Source of the DNA: Dehalococcoidia bacterium | Lineage (GTDB): Bacteria; Chloroflexota; Dehalococcoidia; SZUA-161; SpSt-899 | DNA length: 23,340 nucleotides | Reading direction: 5' to 3' | NCBI GenBank assembly: GCA_023271485.1 | Contig: JALPXT010000006.1 | Coordinates: forward strand, 1-23,340 | In this document: piece by piece, positions 14,435 to 21,809 of the stretch | Position numbering within the stretch: position 1 is the stretch's first letter | Layout of the letters: the number at the start of each line of letters is the position of its first letter | Translations under genes and position numbers: made by a program | Notes under the pieces: generated by a model | The model's database searches: none | Told to the model about the DNA's origin: nothing | What the model saw: the letters and a program-made list of their open reading frames with translations, nothing else

Positions 14435-15487
14435 TTATTCTCCCTCACAACAAAACCACTCTCCTGCAGCTTCTTCATCATCTCTGCACGCTCAGGGTCC
14501 TCAGAAATCTCCTCTTCAGCGGGCACCTCATCCCCGCCCTCCCCTTCAGTCTCGGCAGCTTGAGGTTTCTCCAGAACTCCGATGGCTGCCAGTCGCTCCT
14601 GGATCTCTTCCCAGGATTTCGGGCCGAGATACTTCATATCAATCAACTCTCCCCTGGTCTTTCCCAGAAGTATCCTTACGCTGGTGATCCCAGCTCGCCG
14701 GAGAGCATTGTACGTCCGCGGGTTAAATCCCAATTGATCGAGAGGCATGTCAAGTTTTTCCGATAGTGGCGACGGCTTTTCTGCCACGGCAACCGCTTCC
14801 TCCGGCTGCTTACCAAGTTTTAGAAAGGTGGAGAACTGCTGAGCTAGAATCCGAGCACTTGTGGCCACTGCATCCTCCGGGGAGATGGTGCCATCGGTCA
14901 ATACGTCGATTATCAGTCGATCATAGTCACTCCTATCCCCGATCTTGGTCTTCTCCACCTTGTAGTTCACCCTTCGGATTGGCGTAAAGACGGCATCCAG
15001 GGGCAGGACCCCTATGAACTGTCCATCGCTGGGGCCGGCACGGATGTAGCCCTTGCCGATCTCAACGGTGAACTCGACGTTCAGGCTCGCCTCGGGCGAG
15101 TCCAGGGTAGCCAGATAATGGTCCGGATTTGCGATCTCAAATTCGGCCGAGGGTTTTATGTCGCCGGCGCGAACCTCCCCCTCCCCACTGGCCTCAAGAA
15201 TGAGTTTGTCGGATCGATCTGAGAAGCAGCGCAGTCGTATTCCCTTGACGTTCAGCAGGAATTCCAGGGTATCCTCCTTCATGTGAGGAATGGTGGAGAA
15301 TTCGTGCTGTATCCCCTCGATCTTGACGGCGGTCACCGCGGCACCAGGCAACGAGCCCAGCAGAACCCGTCGCAGAGCATTGCCCAGCGTGAGACCATAT
15401 CCGGGATCCAATGGCTCAATAACGAAGTGCCCCGTAGTTCTCGGACACCAACCGGTAGTCTATTGAAGCGCTTACAATCTCAGGCAA
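14431..15487 (-). CDS. rpoA: RNA polymerase alpha subunit, apparent +1 frameshift near the start
   Basis: The N-terminal dimerisation domain (DPGYGLTLGNALRRVLLGSLPG) and the C-terminal domain that binds UP elements and activators (DQLGFNPRTYNALRRAGI) are both present, followed by an acidic tail. The long open frame begins at residue DPGYG and lacks the usual first 24 or so residues. These are found upstream: TTG at 15487, eight bases after GGAGG, encodes PEIVSASIDYRLVSENYG, then a G4 run (15433-15430) shifts the frame before HFVIEPLDPGYG. Removing one G gives 351 residues. The gene follows rpsD across a heptamer array. Confidence 0.93.
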
Positions 15488-15504
15488 CTCTTAGACCTCC
15501 TGCT

Positions 15505-15571
15505 TAGCGTGTAGATCATAGCGTGTAGGGGGTAGGTGAGGGGCTACCCGCTACCTACTACCCGCTATCTT
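15505..15571. repeat. Head-to-head heptamer array B (rpsD/rpoA gap), variant unit
   Basis: TAG recurs at 15505, 15512, 15519, 15526 and 15533 (TAGCGTG, TAGATCA, TAGCGTG, TAGGGGG, TAGGTGA). The facing arm has CTA at 15544, 15551, 15558 and 15565 (CTACCCG, CTACCTA, CTACCCG, CTATCTT). The period is again exactly 7 nt and the arms are inverted, but the unit differs from arrays A, C and D. It fills the gap between the rpsD stop and the rpoA ribosome binding site, so it would form a hairpin just 5' of that site in the mRNA. Confidence 0.75.
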
Positions 15572-16199
15572 ATCTGGAATAGTATTCTACAATGAGCCTT
15601 TCGTTAATGGTGACCCCGATTTCATCCCGCGACGGGAGCGTTAAAACCTTTGCGGTGAGCGACTTATCATCTACACTCAACCATCCTGGTATATGCCTGG
15701 ATCCGATATCCTGCAAAGCAGCTTGATAGGGAATAAGCCCTTGTTTGCCAGCCATCCAGGCAATGACATCACCTGGTTTGACCAGACACGAAGGAATGTC
15801 TGTTTTGCGTCCGTTGAGAGTAAAATGTCCGTGTCGAACCAGTTGTCTCGCCTGACGGCGGCTGTCAGCAAAGCCGAGTCGATATACTACACTGTCCAGC
15901 CTCATTTCCAATATCCGCAGCAGGTTCTCACCGGCAAGCCCGGGAATTCTCTCGGCCTCGGCGAAGTGCTTCCTGAACTGACGTTCCAGGATGCCATAGA
16001 TATTCTTGGCCTTCTGCTTCTCCTTCAATCGAATGCCATATTCGGACATCTTCCTCGGGCGCGAGCGTTGTCCGTACCCCGGTGCATTATGCTTTCGCTC
16101 CAGGGCACACTTTGGACTAGCGCACCTTTCGCCCTTGAGCATCAATTTTTCACCCTGGCGTCGACATAGCCGACAGACGGGCCCTGTGTAACGGGCCAT
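15570..16199 (-). CDS. rpsD: 30S ribosomal protein S4
   Basis: 209 residues. The N-terminus has four cysteines (Cys9, Cys12, Cys26, Cys31), the zinc-binding C+ form. The S4 RNA-binding domain follows as RLDSVVYRLGFADSRRQARQLVRHGHF (written here from its start near residue 99) and the protein ends in LIVEYYSR. S4 is a primary binder that nucleates 30S assembly and often autoregulates the alpha operon. Its stop touches heptamer array B. Confidence 0.97.
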   Translation of the reverse strand: MARYTGPVCRLCRRQGEKLMLKGERCASPKCALERKHNAPGYGQRSRPRKMSEYGIRLKEKQKAKNIYGILERQFRKHFAEAERIPGLAGENLLRILEMRLDSVVYRLGFADSRRQARQLVRHGHFTLNGRKTDIPSCLVKPGDVIAWMAGKQGLIPYQAALQDIGSRHIPGWLSVDDKSLTAKVLTLPSRDEIGVTINERLIVEYYSR

Positions 16200-16208
16200 A
16201 TTCCCTCC

Positions 16209-16604
16209 TCAAATTCGTCTCTTCTTCGGTGGACGGCACCCATTGTGAGGCGTAGGCGTAACATCCCTGATGCTTAGTACATTGAGACCGCTGGCTTGCA
16301 GCGTACGGATAGCAGCCTCACGCCCGCTGCCGGGACCTCTTATGTACACGTCAACGTGACGCAACCCGTGCTCCATCCCTCGCCGAGCCACTTCAGAGGC
16401 AGCCCTTTGCGCGGCGAACGCGGTTCCTTTGCGTGATCCCTTAAATCCAACGGTGCCCGAACTGCCCCAGGCGATTACATTTCCCCTCTCATCAGTCAGG
16501 GTGATCATGGTATTATTGAAGGTGGACTGTATGTAAGCGCGGCCTTTCACTACCCCCTTGCGCTCACGTTTCCTGATCCCCGTGCTCTTCTTTCTTACTG
16601 CCAT
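16209..16604 (-). CDS. rpsK: 30S ribosomal protein S11
   Basis: 131 residues with the S11 blocks AYIQSTFNNTMITLTD, AWGSSGTVGFKGSRKGT, YIRGPGSGREAAIR and the C-terminal TPTPHNGCRPPKKRR. It forms part of the platform near the mRNA exit. It is 10 bp from rpsM and 9 bp from rpsD, in one transcript. Confidence 0.97.
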   Translation of the reverse strand: MAVRKKSTGIRKRERKGVVKGRAYIQSTFNNTMITLTDERGNVIAWGSSGTVGFKGSRKGTAFAAQRAASEVARRGMEHGLRHVDVYIRGPGSGREAAIRTLQASGLNVLSIRDVTPTPHNGCRPPKKRRI

Positions 16605-16614
16605 CTTATCCTCG

Positions 16615-17004
16615 CTATTTCTTGGTCATGCCGCGGCGCCGGCCTCTGCCGGCCACGGTCTTGCGCGGCCCACGCTTGGTTCGAGCATTGGTCTTGGTCC
16701 TCTGGCCATGAACGGGAAGCCCCCTCCGGTGTCTTATCCCGCGGTAGCATCCCATTTCAATGAAACGCTTAATATTGAAGGTGACTTCTTTCCTTAAGTC
16801 GCCCTCGACCTTGTATTGTTTATCGATGACTTCACGGATGCGATTGAGCTCCTCATCGCTGAGATCCCCAACCCTGGTGGCGGGATTAACGCCGGTCTGA
16901 GTCAGTATCCTCTTGCTCAAGGTGGGGCCAATGCCATAGATATAGCGAAGGGATATCTCCACCTGTTTGTTCGCCGGAATGTCAACACCTGCAACACGTG
17001 CCAT
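16615..17004 (-). CDS. rpsM: 30S ribosomal protein S13
   Basis: 129 residues beginning MARVAGVDIPANKQVEISL, with YIYGIGPTLSKRIL and the basic tail GQRTKTNARTKRGPRKT. I use the ATG at 17004, preceded by GGGGAG, rather than the in-frame upstream codon at 17019. S13 contacts the P-site tRNA and forms inter-subunit bridges. Confidence 0.97.
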   Translation of the reverse strand: MARVAGVDIPANKQVEISLRYIYGIGPTLSKRILTQTGVNPATRVGDLSDEELNRIREVIDKQYKVEGDLRKEVTFNIKRFIEMGCYRGIRHRRGLPVHGQRTKTNARTKRGPRKTVAGRGRRRGMTKK

Positions 17005-17020
17005 TTCTACTCCCCACATT

Positions 17021-17035
17021 AGCGCCTCCGGCGCT
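17021..17035. repeat. Small palindrome between rpmJ and rpsM
   Basis: AGCGCC and GGCGCT flank TCC. It overlaps the rpmJ stop and lies just before the rpsM ribosome binding site in the transcript, so a small hairpin could modulate coupling. Confidence 0.4.
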
Positions 17036-17147
17036 AACCTTGTCGCTGCTTATGCCTGGGATTAGAGCAAATAACCCGCACCACGCCTTTACGTCTCACA
17101 ATCTTGCATTTGTTGCAACGGGCCTTAACCGAAGCCTGGACTTTCAT
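17034..17147 (-). CDS. rpmJ: 50S ribosomal protein L36
   Basis: A 37-residue protein too short for ordinary ORF calling: it starts MKVQASVKARCNKCKIVRR and ends in SNPRHKQRQG. The zinc ligands Cys11, Cys14, Cys27 and His32 are all present. It lies in its normal place between infA and rpsM. Confidence 0.96.
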   Translation of the reverse strand: MKVQASVKARCNKCKIVRRKGVVRVICSNPRHKQRQG

Positions 17148-17161
17148 CGAATGACCTTAGC

Positions 17162-17180
17162 GCCGCATCTAGGATGCGGC
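17162..17180. repeat. Perfect hairpin between infA and rpmJ
   Basis: GCCGCATC and GATGCGGC pair perfectly over 8 bp around a 3-nt loop, inside the 38-bp gap. No T-tract follows, so it is more likely an mRNA stability or translation-tuning element than a terminator. Confidence 0.5.
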
Positions 17181-17185
17181 CTCCT

Positions 17186-17405
17186 CTATTTAAAGCGATA
17201 GGTAATACGTCCTCGCGAGAGATCGTAAGGCGAGAGTTCCACTAAGACCCGGTCACCTCGCACGACCTTGATGAAATAGCGCCTCATTTTCCCCGAAGCA
17301 TGGGCTAACACCAGGTGCCCATTGGGCAGCTCCACGCGAAACATGCCATTGGGCAAGGGCTCGACCACTGTACCCTCAACTTCAATGGCTTCCTTTTTTC
17401 CCCAT
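17186..17405 (-). CDS. infA: Translation initiation factor IF-1, apparent +1 frameshift near the start
   Basis: The body is standard IF-1 (MFRVELPNGHLVLAHASGKM, then LVELSPYDLSRGRITYRFK). The open frame by itself has only a GTG at 17368 and would lack the first 12 residues. An ATG at 17405 with GAGAGG upstream encodes MGKK, and a 6-A run (17396-17391 region) shifts frame before EAIEVEGTVVEPLPNG. Removing one A restores exactly 72 residues, the typical IF-1 length. IF-1 occupies the A-site region of the 30S during initiation and is essential, so a true disruption is unlikely. Confidence 0.92.
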
Positions 17406-17431
17406 AAATCCTCTCGCTAGACCTCCGTTCT

Positions 17432-17478
17432 AAGTTTAGAGTTCTGAGGTTGGCAATACTCGGAACTCGATACTCTGA
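17432..17478. repeat. Head-to-head heptamer array C (infA/map gap)
   Basis: Three units AAGTTTA, GAGTTCT, GAGGTTG (17432-17452) face AATACTC, GGAACTC, GATACTC, with ACTC cores at 17458, 17465 and 17472. The period is 7 nt and the unit is the same GAGTTCT type as array A. The array ends 3 bp before the map stop codon. Confidence 0.7.
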
Positions 17479-17480
17479 GT

Positions 17481-18233
17481 TCACTCGTCCACAGTCAGTA
17501 TCTCCGCTACGCCGTTGGTGACGGCGATAGTATGCTCAAAGTGTGCCGAAAGGCTGCCGTCCGCCGTGACCACCGTCCAGCGATCGGGGAGCACCTTGGT
17601 GGCCCAGCCGCCCGCGTTGATCATCGGTTCGAGTGCCAGAGTCATGCCTCGTTTCAGTACCGGCCCTTTGCCTGGCGGTCCAAAATTGGGAATCTCCGGT
17701 TTTTCGTGCATCTCTCGCCCAATCCCGTGCCCCACATACTGTCTTACCGGCGAGAAGCCGGCGGACTCAGCACGGAACTGGATCGCCGCTGAAATATCGC
17801 TGAGATGAGCCCCTTCCTGGGCTGCCGCGATACCGGCTTCCAGAGATCGGCGAGCGGTATCGATGAGCCTTTTTGCTTCGGGGCTTACCTTGCCCACTCC
17901 CACGGTTATCGCCGCATCCCCCTGAAAACCATTATATATCGCTCCCACATCGATGGCAATCAGATCGCCTTCTTGAAGGACTCTCCCCCCCGGCCGGCCA
18001 TGAACCACCTCTTCGTTCACTGAAGTGCAAATAGAGGCCGGAAAACCTCGATATCCCTTGAACGAGGCCCGTGCCCCGTACTCTTGAAACATCCGTGCGG
18101 CAATGGCATCCAGCGTCCCGGTGTCTATGCCCGGCCTTATCTCTTTATTCAAGGCGGCGAGAATGGCTGCTACGATCCGTCCCGCCTGGCGCATGATGTT
18201 TATTTCGTTTGGCGACTTAATGATGATACCCAT
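17481..18233 (-). CDS. map: Methionine aminopeptidase, type I
   Basis: 250 residues in the pita-bread fold. The five metal ligands are visible: Asp95 (AIDVG), Asp106 (QGDAAI), His169 (YVGHGIGREMHE), Glu202 (LALEPM) and Glu233 (HFEHTIAV). His79 is the substrate-contacting histidine. It removes the initiator methionine from nascent proteins. The gene lies between adk and infA, the usual order, but its two flanking gaps both hold heptamer arrays. Confidence 0.97.
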   Translation of the reverse strand: MGIIIKSPNEINIMRQAGRIVAAILAALNKEIRPGIDTGTLDAIAARMFQEYGARASFKGYRGFPASICTSVNEEVVHGRPGGRVLQEGDLIAIDVGAIYNGFQGDAAITVGVGKVSPEAKRLIDTARRSLEAGIAAAQEGAHLSDISAAIQFRAESAGFSPVRQYVGHGIGREMHEKPEIPNFGPPGKGPVLKRGMTLALEPMINAGGWATKVLPDRWTVVTADGSLSAHFEHTIAVTNGVAEILTVDE

Positions 18234-18237
18234 TGTT

Positions 18238-18298
18238 AGTCGAGAGTCGAGAGTCCCCCACCTCCCTCATCACTCCTCACTCATAACTCCGCACTCTT
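18238..18298. repeat. Head-to-head heptamer array D (map/adk gap)
   Basis: AGTC recurs at 18238, 18245 and 18252 (GTTAGTC, GAGAGTC, GAGAGTC). The facing arm has CTC-type cores at 18265, 18272, 18279, 18286 and 18293 (CCCTC, then ACTC four times). The spacing is exactly 7 nt throughout. The inverted arm overlaps the last codons of adk, which encode SAEL and the stop. Confidence 0.75.
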
Positions 18299-18934
18299 TA
18301 GAGCACTGAGTATCTCTTTGCTTACCATCTCTACGCTCTGAGCACCCTCTGCCTCCAGGAGCTTCCCCTTCTTAGCATAATAGTCGATCAGGGGAGCAGT
18401 CTGAGAAAAATAGACCTCTATGCGTTTTCGTACGGTTTCCTCTGCATCGTCAGGACGCTGGTAAAGCTCTCCGCTGCAACGGTCGCATTTACCCGACACC
18501 TCTGGTGGCTTATTGACTGCATGATATGGCGCCTGGCAATCACGGCAAATCCACCGTCCGGAGAGGCGTCTAACCAGTTCCTCATTCGAGACCTTAATAT
18601 AAAGCACTCTGTCGATGCTCTTGTTCTCATCTCTTAAGGCTCCCTCCAGGGCCTCGGCCTGCTGCAGGGTTCGAGGGAAGCCATCTAAGATGAAACCCTG
18701 GCCACGATCGAGTGTCGCGATCCGTTCCAGAATCATCCTCACCGTCACCTCATCGGGAACCAGAAGTCCTCTCTCCATATAAGAGCTAACCATATTCCCG
18801 AGCTCTGTTCCACTGCTCTGTGCCTGTCGAAAGAGATCGCCGGATGCGATATGAGCTAGTCTTAACTCTCTAGAGATCATCTCTGCTTGAGTTCCCTTGC
18901 CTGCCCCTGGGGCACCAAGAAGAATAATGTTCAT
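18281..18934 (-). CDS. adk: Adenylate kinase
   Basis: 217 residues. The P-loop is GAPGAGKGTQ (7-16), the AMP-binding region has SGDLFR (31-36), and DGFPRT (84-89) is the conserved nucleotide-binding block. The LID domain carries four cysteines (Cys130, Cys133, Cys150, Cys153), the zinc-binding long form. It balances ATP, ADP and AMP. The C-terminal residues are encoded within heptamer array D. It starts 12 bp after the secY stop. Confidence 0.97.
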   Translation of the reverse strand: MNIILLGAPGAGKGTQAEMISRELRLAHIASGDLFRQAQSSGTELGNMVSSYMERGLLVPDEVTVRMILERIATLDRGQGFILDGFPRTLQQAEALEGALRDENKSIDRVLYIKVSNEELVRRLSGRWICRDCQAPYHAVNKPPEVSGKCDRCSGELYQRPDDAEETVRKRIEVYFSQTAPLIDYYAKKGKLLEAEGAQSVEMVSKEILSALKSAEL

Positions 18935-18946
18935 CCGATTCTCCTT

Positions 18947-20308
18947 TCACTTTATGAATCCTTCGTAATGACGCATCAGGAGCTGTGCTTCCATCTGTCG
19001 CATAGTGTCCAGAACTACCCCAACCACAATGAGCAATCCGACCCCGCCGATGATCATCACGGGTTCGTGCAGTGGGACGCCGGCCATCCACTGGCCGATC
19101 ACCGGCGTGATCGCAACAAACCCCAGAAATATCGCCCCGCCCCAGGTTATTCGCATGAGAACTCCATTTACGTATTCCGCCGTGGATCTTCCAGGACGAA
19201 TGCCCGGAATGAAAGCCCCTTGTTTCTGCAAGGTCTCGGGGATATTCTGCTGCTCAAAGGTAATTATGGTATAGAAGAAGGTGAAGCCAAGGACAAGGAG
19301 GAAAAGGAAGCTATAATAAGCCCACCAAAAGTCTCCTCCGGCGGTGAAGTTGTCTATAATCCAATTGGCAAAGTTGGGATCTACCCCTGGCGGATTGGCA
19401 AACCAGGTGGCTATCGTCGCCGGAAACATTATGACGGCAAAAGCAAAGATGACGGGAATCATCCCGGCCGAGTTTACTCGGAGGGGGATATGGGTGCCAC
19501 CACTCTGCCGGTAAACCCTCCCACCACGGAAAGTGCTCTTGGAATACTGAACCGGAATGCGCCGGTGGCCTTCGGTGACAAACACTATAAGCAGCGCAAG
19601 GGCCCCCAGCATTAGCAGCAGCATCATTACGCCCCAGAGTTCGGCAACCACGTACGTGCGTCCGATTTGCTCCGGCATGCCGGCTATAATCCCGCCGAAG
19701 ATGATTATCGAGATACCATTACCGATGCCGCTCTCGGTGATCCGTTCTCCCAGCCAGACAAGCAGCATCGTGCCGGCGGTGAGGCTGAGTACCATGGATA
19801 TCGTGGGGAGCAGGAGCTCTCCGTATAGGCCAACGCTGATGGCAGCCGGTACTCCCGCCGCCATGGGGCGACTGAAGAGTATCAATTGCCCATATCCCTG
19901 AAGCATCGCCAGGGGGACAGTCAGCCAGAGGGTATACTGCTTCAGTTTGTTTCTCCCCCCCTCTCCCTCTCGCGATAGCATCTGAAGTCTTGGAATGACC
20001 GGTACCATCAGTTGCATGATGATCGAGGCGGTTATATAAGGGAAAATCCCCACGGCGACTATGCTGAGATTCCGCATCGCTCCCCCGGCGAAGAGGTCGA
20101 GCATGCCCAGGAATGGTTGAGCCTCAAAGATCTCACGGAGTGCGCCGACATCAACCCCGGGCAGTGGAATATGAGCAGCAAAGCGAAAGACCACCAGAAT
20201 GCCGAAGGTGAAAAGCAGCTTCCGCCTCAAGTCGGGGTGATGGAGAGAGTCCATCACCGCCTGCAGTAGCTTGGGCATCCCACCCTGTCCTCCAGAACGC
20301 TGTATCAT
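18947..20308 (-). CDS. secY: Protein translocase subunit SecY
   Basis: 453 residues with ten predicted membrane segments. Signatures include FAAHIPLPGVD, GIFPYITASIIMQLM (segment 2), MLSREGEGGRNKLKQYT, SGIGNGISIIIFGGI and, near the end, AFIPGIRPGRSTAEY, the cytosolic loop that meets SecA and the ribosome. The ATG at 20308 has GGAGGTGATC upstream and overlaps the rplO stop as ATGA. It forms the membrane channel with SecE and SecG. Confidence 0.97.
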   Translation of the reverse strand: MIQRSGGQGGMPKLLQAVMDSLHHPDLRRKLLFTFGILVVFRFAAHIPLPGVDVGALREIFEAQPFLGMLDLFAGGAMRNLSIVAVGIFPYITASIIMQLMVPVIPRLQMLSREGEGGRNKLKQYTLWLTVPLAMLQGYGQLILFSRPMAAGVPAAISVGLYGELLLPTISMVLSLTAGTMLLVWLGERITESGIGNGISIIIFGGIIAGMPEQIGRTYVVAELWGVMMLLLMLGALALLIVFVTEGHRRIPVQYSKSTFRGGRVYRQSGGTHIPLRVNSAGMIPVIFAFAVIMFPATIATWFANPPGVDPNFANWIIDNFTAGGDFWWAYYSFLFLLVLGFTFFYTIITFEQQNIPETLQKQGAFIPGIRPGRSTAEYVNGVLMRITWGGAIFLGFVAITPVIGQWMAGVPLHEPVMIIGGVGLLIVVGVVLDTMRQMEAQLLMRHYEGFIK

Positions 20309-20751
20309 GTGATCACCTCCGCTCTTCCCCCAGCACCTTCTATCTTATTCCTAGCTGTCTGTGAGAACTTATTGGCTTTCACCACCAACTGGTGAGTAAG
20401 CTCACCCTGCCCCAGAACTTTGACCGGATCCTTGAGTCCTTTCACGATCCCCGCGGATACCAGTTCCTGTGGGGTTACCTCCGCACCCTCAGGAAAGACA
20501 TTTAATCGCCCTATATTAACGATGGCATATTCCGTACGGAAGATATTGGTGAAGCCTCTCTTGTAGGGCAATCGCTTTACCAGGGGATTCTGTCCCCCCT
20601 CAAAGAGTGGACGAACTCCGCCCCCGGATCGAGACTTCTGTCCCTTGAGGCCACGGCAGGAATAGGTGCCATGCCCGCTGCCGACACCACGCCCCACCCT
20701 CTTCCGTTTATGTTTGGCGCCCTCCGGGGGGCGCAGCTCGTTCTGTTTCAA
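20305..20751 (-). CDS. rplO: 50S ribosomal protein L15
   Basis: 148 residues: N-terminal basic glycine-rich stretch KRVGRGVGSGHGTYSCRGLK, then VRPLFEGGQNPLVKRLPYKRGF. The start is TTG at 20751, overlapping the rpmD stop as TTGA, with GGTGAGG upstream. L15 is a late assembly protein of the large subunit. Confidence 0.96.
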   Translation of the reverse strand: MKQNELRPPEGAKHKRKRVGRGVGSGHGTYSCRGLKGQKSRSGGGVRPLFEGGQNPLVKRLPYKRGFTNIFRTEYAIVNIGRLNVFPEGAEVTPQELVSAGIVKGLKDPVKVLGQGELTHQLVVKANKFSQTARNKIEGAGGRAEVIT

Positions 20752-20945
20752 GCCTCACCTTCCCGACCGATTTCTTCCACCTTAACCAAATGTCTGATCT
20801 TCCTGATCATGCCGCGAATCTGCGGAGAATCATTATGCTCAACTACGCCGTTCAACGAGCGAAGGCCCAGGGCCTTGACCACCAGTCTTTGATTCCTGGC
20901 GTAACCGATAGCGCTCTTCTTCCAGGTAACGCGCAGCCTAGACAT
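20748..20945 (-). CDS. rpmD: 50S ribosomal protein L30
   Basis: 65 residues: LRVTWKKSAIGYARNQRLVV, then LGLRSLN and the MIRKIRHLVKVEE tail typical of bacterial L30. It starts inside the end of rpsE (8-bp overlap) and ends inside the start of rplO, so all three are translationally coupled. Confidence 0.95.
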   Translation of the reverse strand: MSRLRVTWKKSAIGYARNQRLVVKALGLRSLNGVVEHNDSPQIRGMIRKIRHLVKVEEIGREGEA

Positions 20946-21438
20946 TCAAGTTCTTCTCCTTGCCCCTCTTGGCCAATTCCTCTTTCGGGTCCTTGAGCTC
21001 GCTCAGCGCGCGAATAGTCGCCTGAACTACATTGATGGGATTAGGGCTTCCCTGCGATTTGCTCAAGATATCCCTTATGCCAGCGGATTCAACCACGGCT
21101 CGGACGGCCTTGCCGGCGATCACCCCGGTTCCAGGGGCCGCAGGTTTCAGCAAGATCTTAGTAGCACCAAATTTGGAAACTATCTCATGAGTGATAGTGC
21201 TCCCATTCATCGGCACCCGGATAAGGTTCTTCCTGGCTACGGCTGCTCCCTTTCTGATAGCTACCGGGATCTCTTTGCCCTTGCCAAGACCGGAGCCTAC
21301 ATGACCCTGATTATCGCCAACCACCATCAGGGCGCTGAAGGAAAGCTTCCGCCCGCCGCTCACCGTCTTGGCCACCCGCCTGATATGAACCAACGTCTCA
21401 GTCAGGTTCAGCTCCTCTGGATTGATCCTTTCGTTCAT
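20938..21438 (-). CDS. rpsE: 30S ribosomal protein S5
   Basis: 166 residues, with the double-stranded RNA-binding-like N-terminal domain (VHIRRVAKTVSGGRKLSF, GDNQGHVGSGLGKGKEIP) and the C-terminal domain (AAPGTGVIAGKAVRAVVE, GSPNPINVVQATI). S5 supports decoding accuracy. It is preceded by rplR 7 bp upstream. Confidence 0.97.
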   Translation of the reverse strand: MNERINPEELNLTETLVHIRRVAKTVSGGRKLSFSALMVVGDNQGHVGSGLGKGKEIPVAIRKGAAVARKNLIRVPMNGSTITHEIVSKFGATKILLKPAAPGTGVIAGKAVRAVVESAGIRDILSKSQGSPNPINVVQATIRALSELKDPKEELAKRGKEKNLNV

Positions 21439-21445
21439 AAAGACC

Positions 21446-21808
21446 TCAGAATTTTAGTCCCGCTTCTCTAACTGCCTCTGCCAGTGCTTTAACCCGGCCG
21501 TGATACTTGTATCCCCCACGATCGAAGGCAACCTGCTCAATGCCTCTATCCAGGGCTCGCCTGCCCAATAACATGCCCACGAGTTTAGCATCCTCGGTCT
21601 TGGATTGGGTTTGTGCCCTCACACCGGGATCAAGCGAGGAAGCTGAGGCCAGGGTCTGCCCCGAGGTATCATCCAGGATCTGGGCATAGATGTGCTTCAG
21701 ACTGCGGAAAACGCAAAGACGAGGTCGCTTATGCGTGCCCGTGACCCTCTTACGAATCCTGAGGTGTTGCCGCTTCCGTTTGATCCTGGTATCTCTATCA
21801 CTTGCCAT
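21446..21808 (-). CDS. rplR: 50S ribosomal protein L18
   Basis: 120 residues with RIRKRVTGTHKRPRLCVFRS and the C-terminal VAFDRGGYKYHGRVKALAEA. I take the ATG at 21808; the frame is open further upstream into rplF, but that extension is unlike L18. L18 binds 5S rRNA with L5, whose gene is at the right edge. Confidence 0.96.
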   Translation of the reverse strand: MASDRDTRIKRKRQHLRIRKRVTGTHKRPRLCVFRSLKHIYAQILDDTSGQTLASASSLDPGVRAQTQSKTEDAKLVGMLLGRRALDRGIEQVAFDRGGYKYHGRVKALAEAVREAGLKF

Positions 21809-21809
21809 G

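Noticed and set aside
13340..14770. Plus-strand open frames opposite truA, rplQ and rpoA
   Set aside because: Shadows of well-recognised minus-strand genes.
15411..15487. rpoA truly lacking its N-terminus
   Set aside because: The missing residues are found immediately upstream with a good ribosome binding site, offset only by one base.
14421..17405. Programmed +1 frameshifting in rpoA, rplQ and infA
   Set aside because: None of the sites shows a slow stop or rare-codon shift motif, and short G4/A6 runs are better explained by sequence error; kept only as something to check.
11845..18298. CRISPR array or intrinsic terminators as an explanation for the heptamer arrays
   Set aside because: Units are contiguous 7-mers with no spacers, and no T-tract follows the hairpins.
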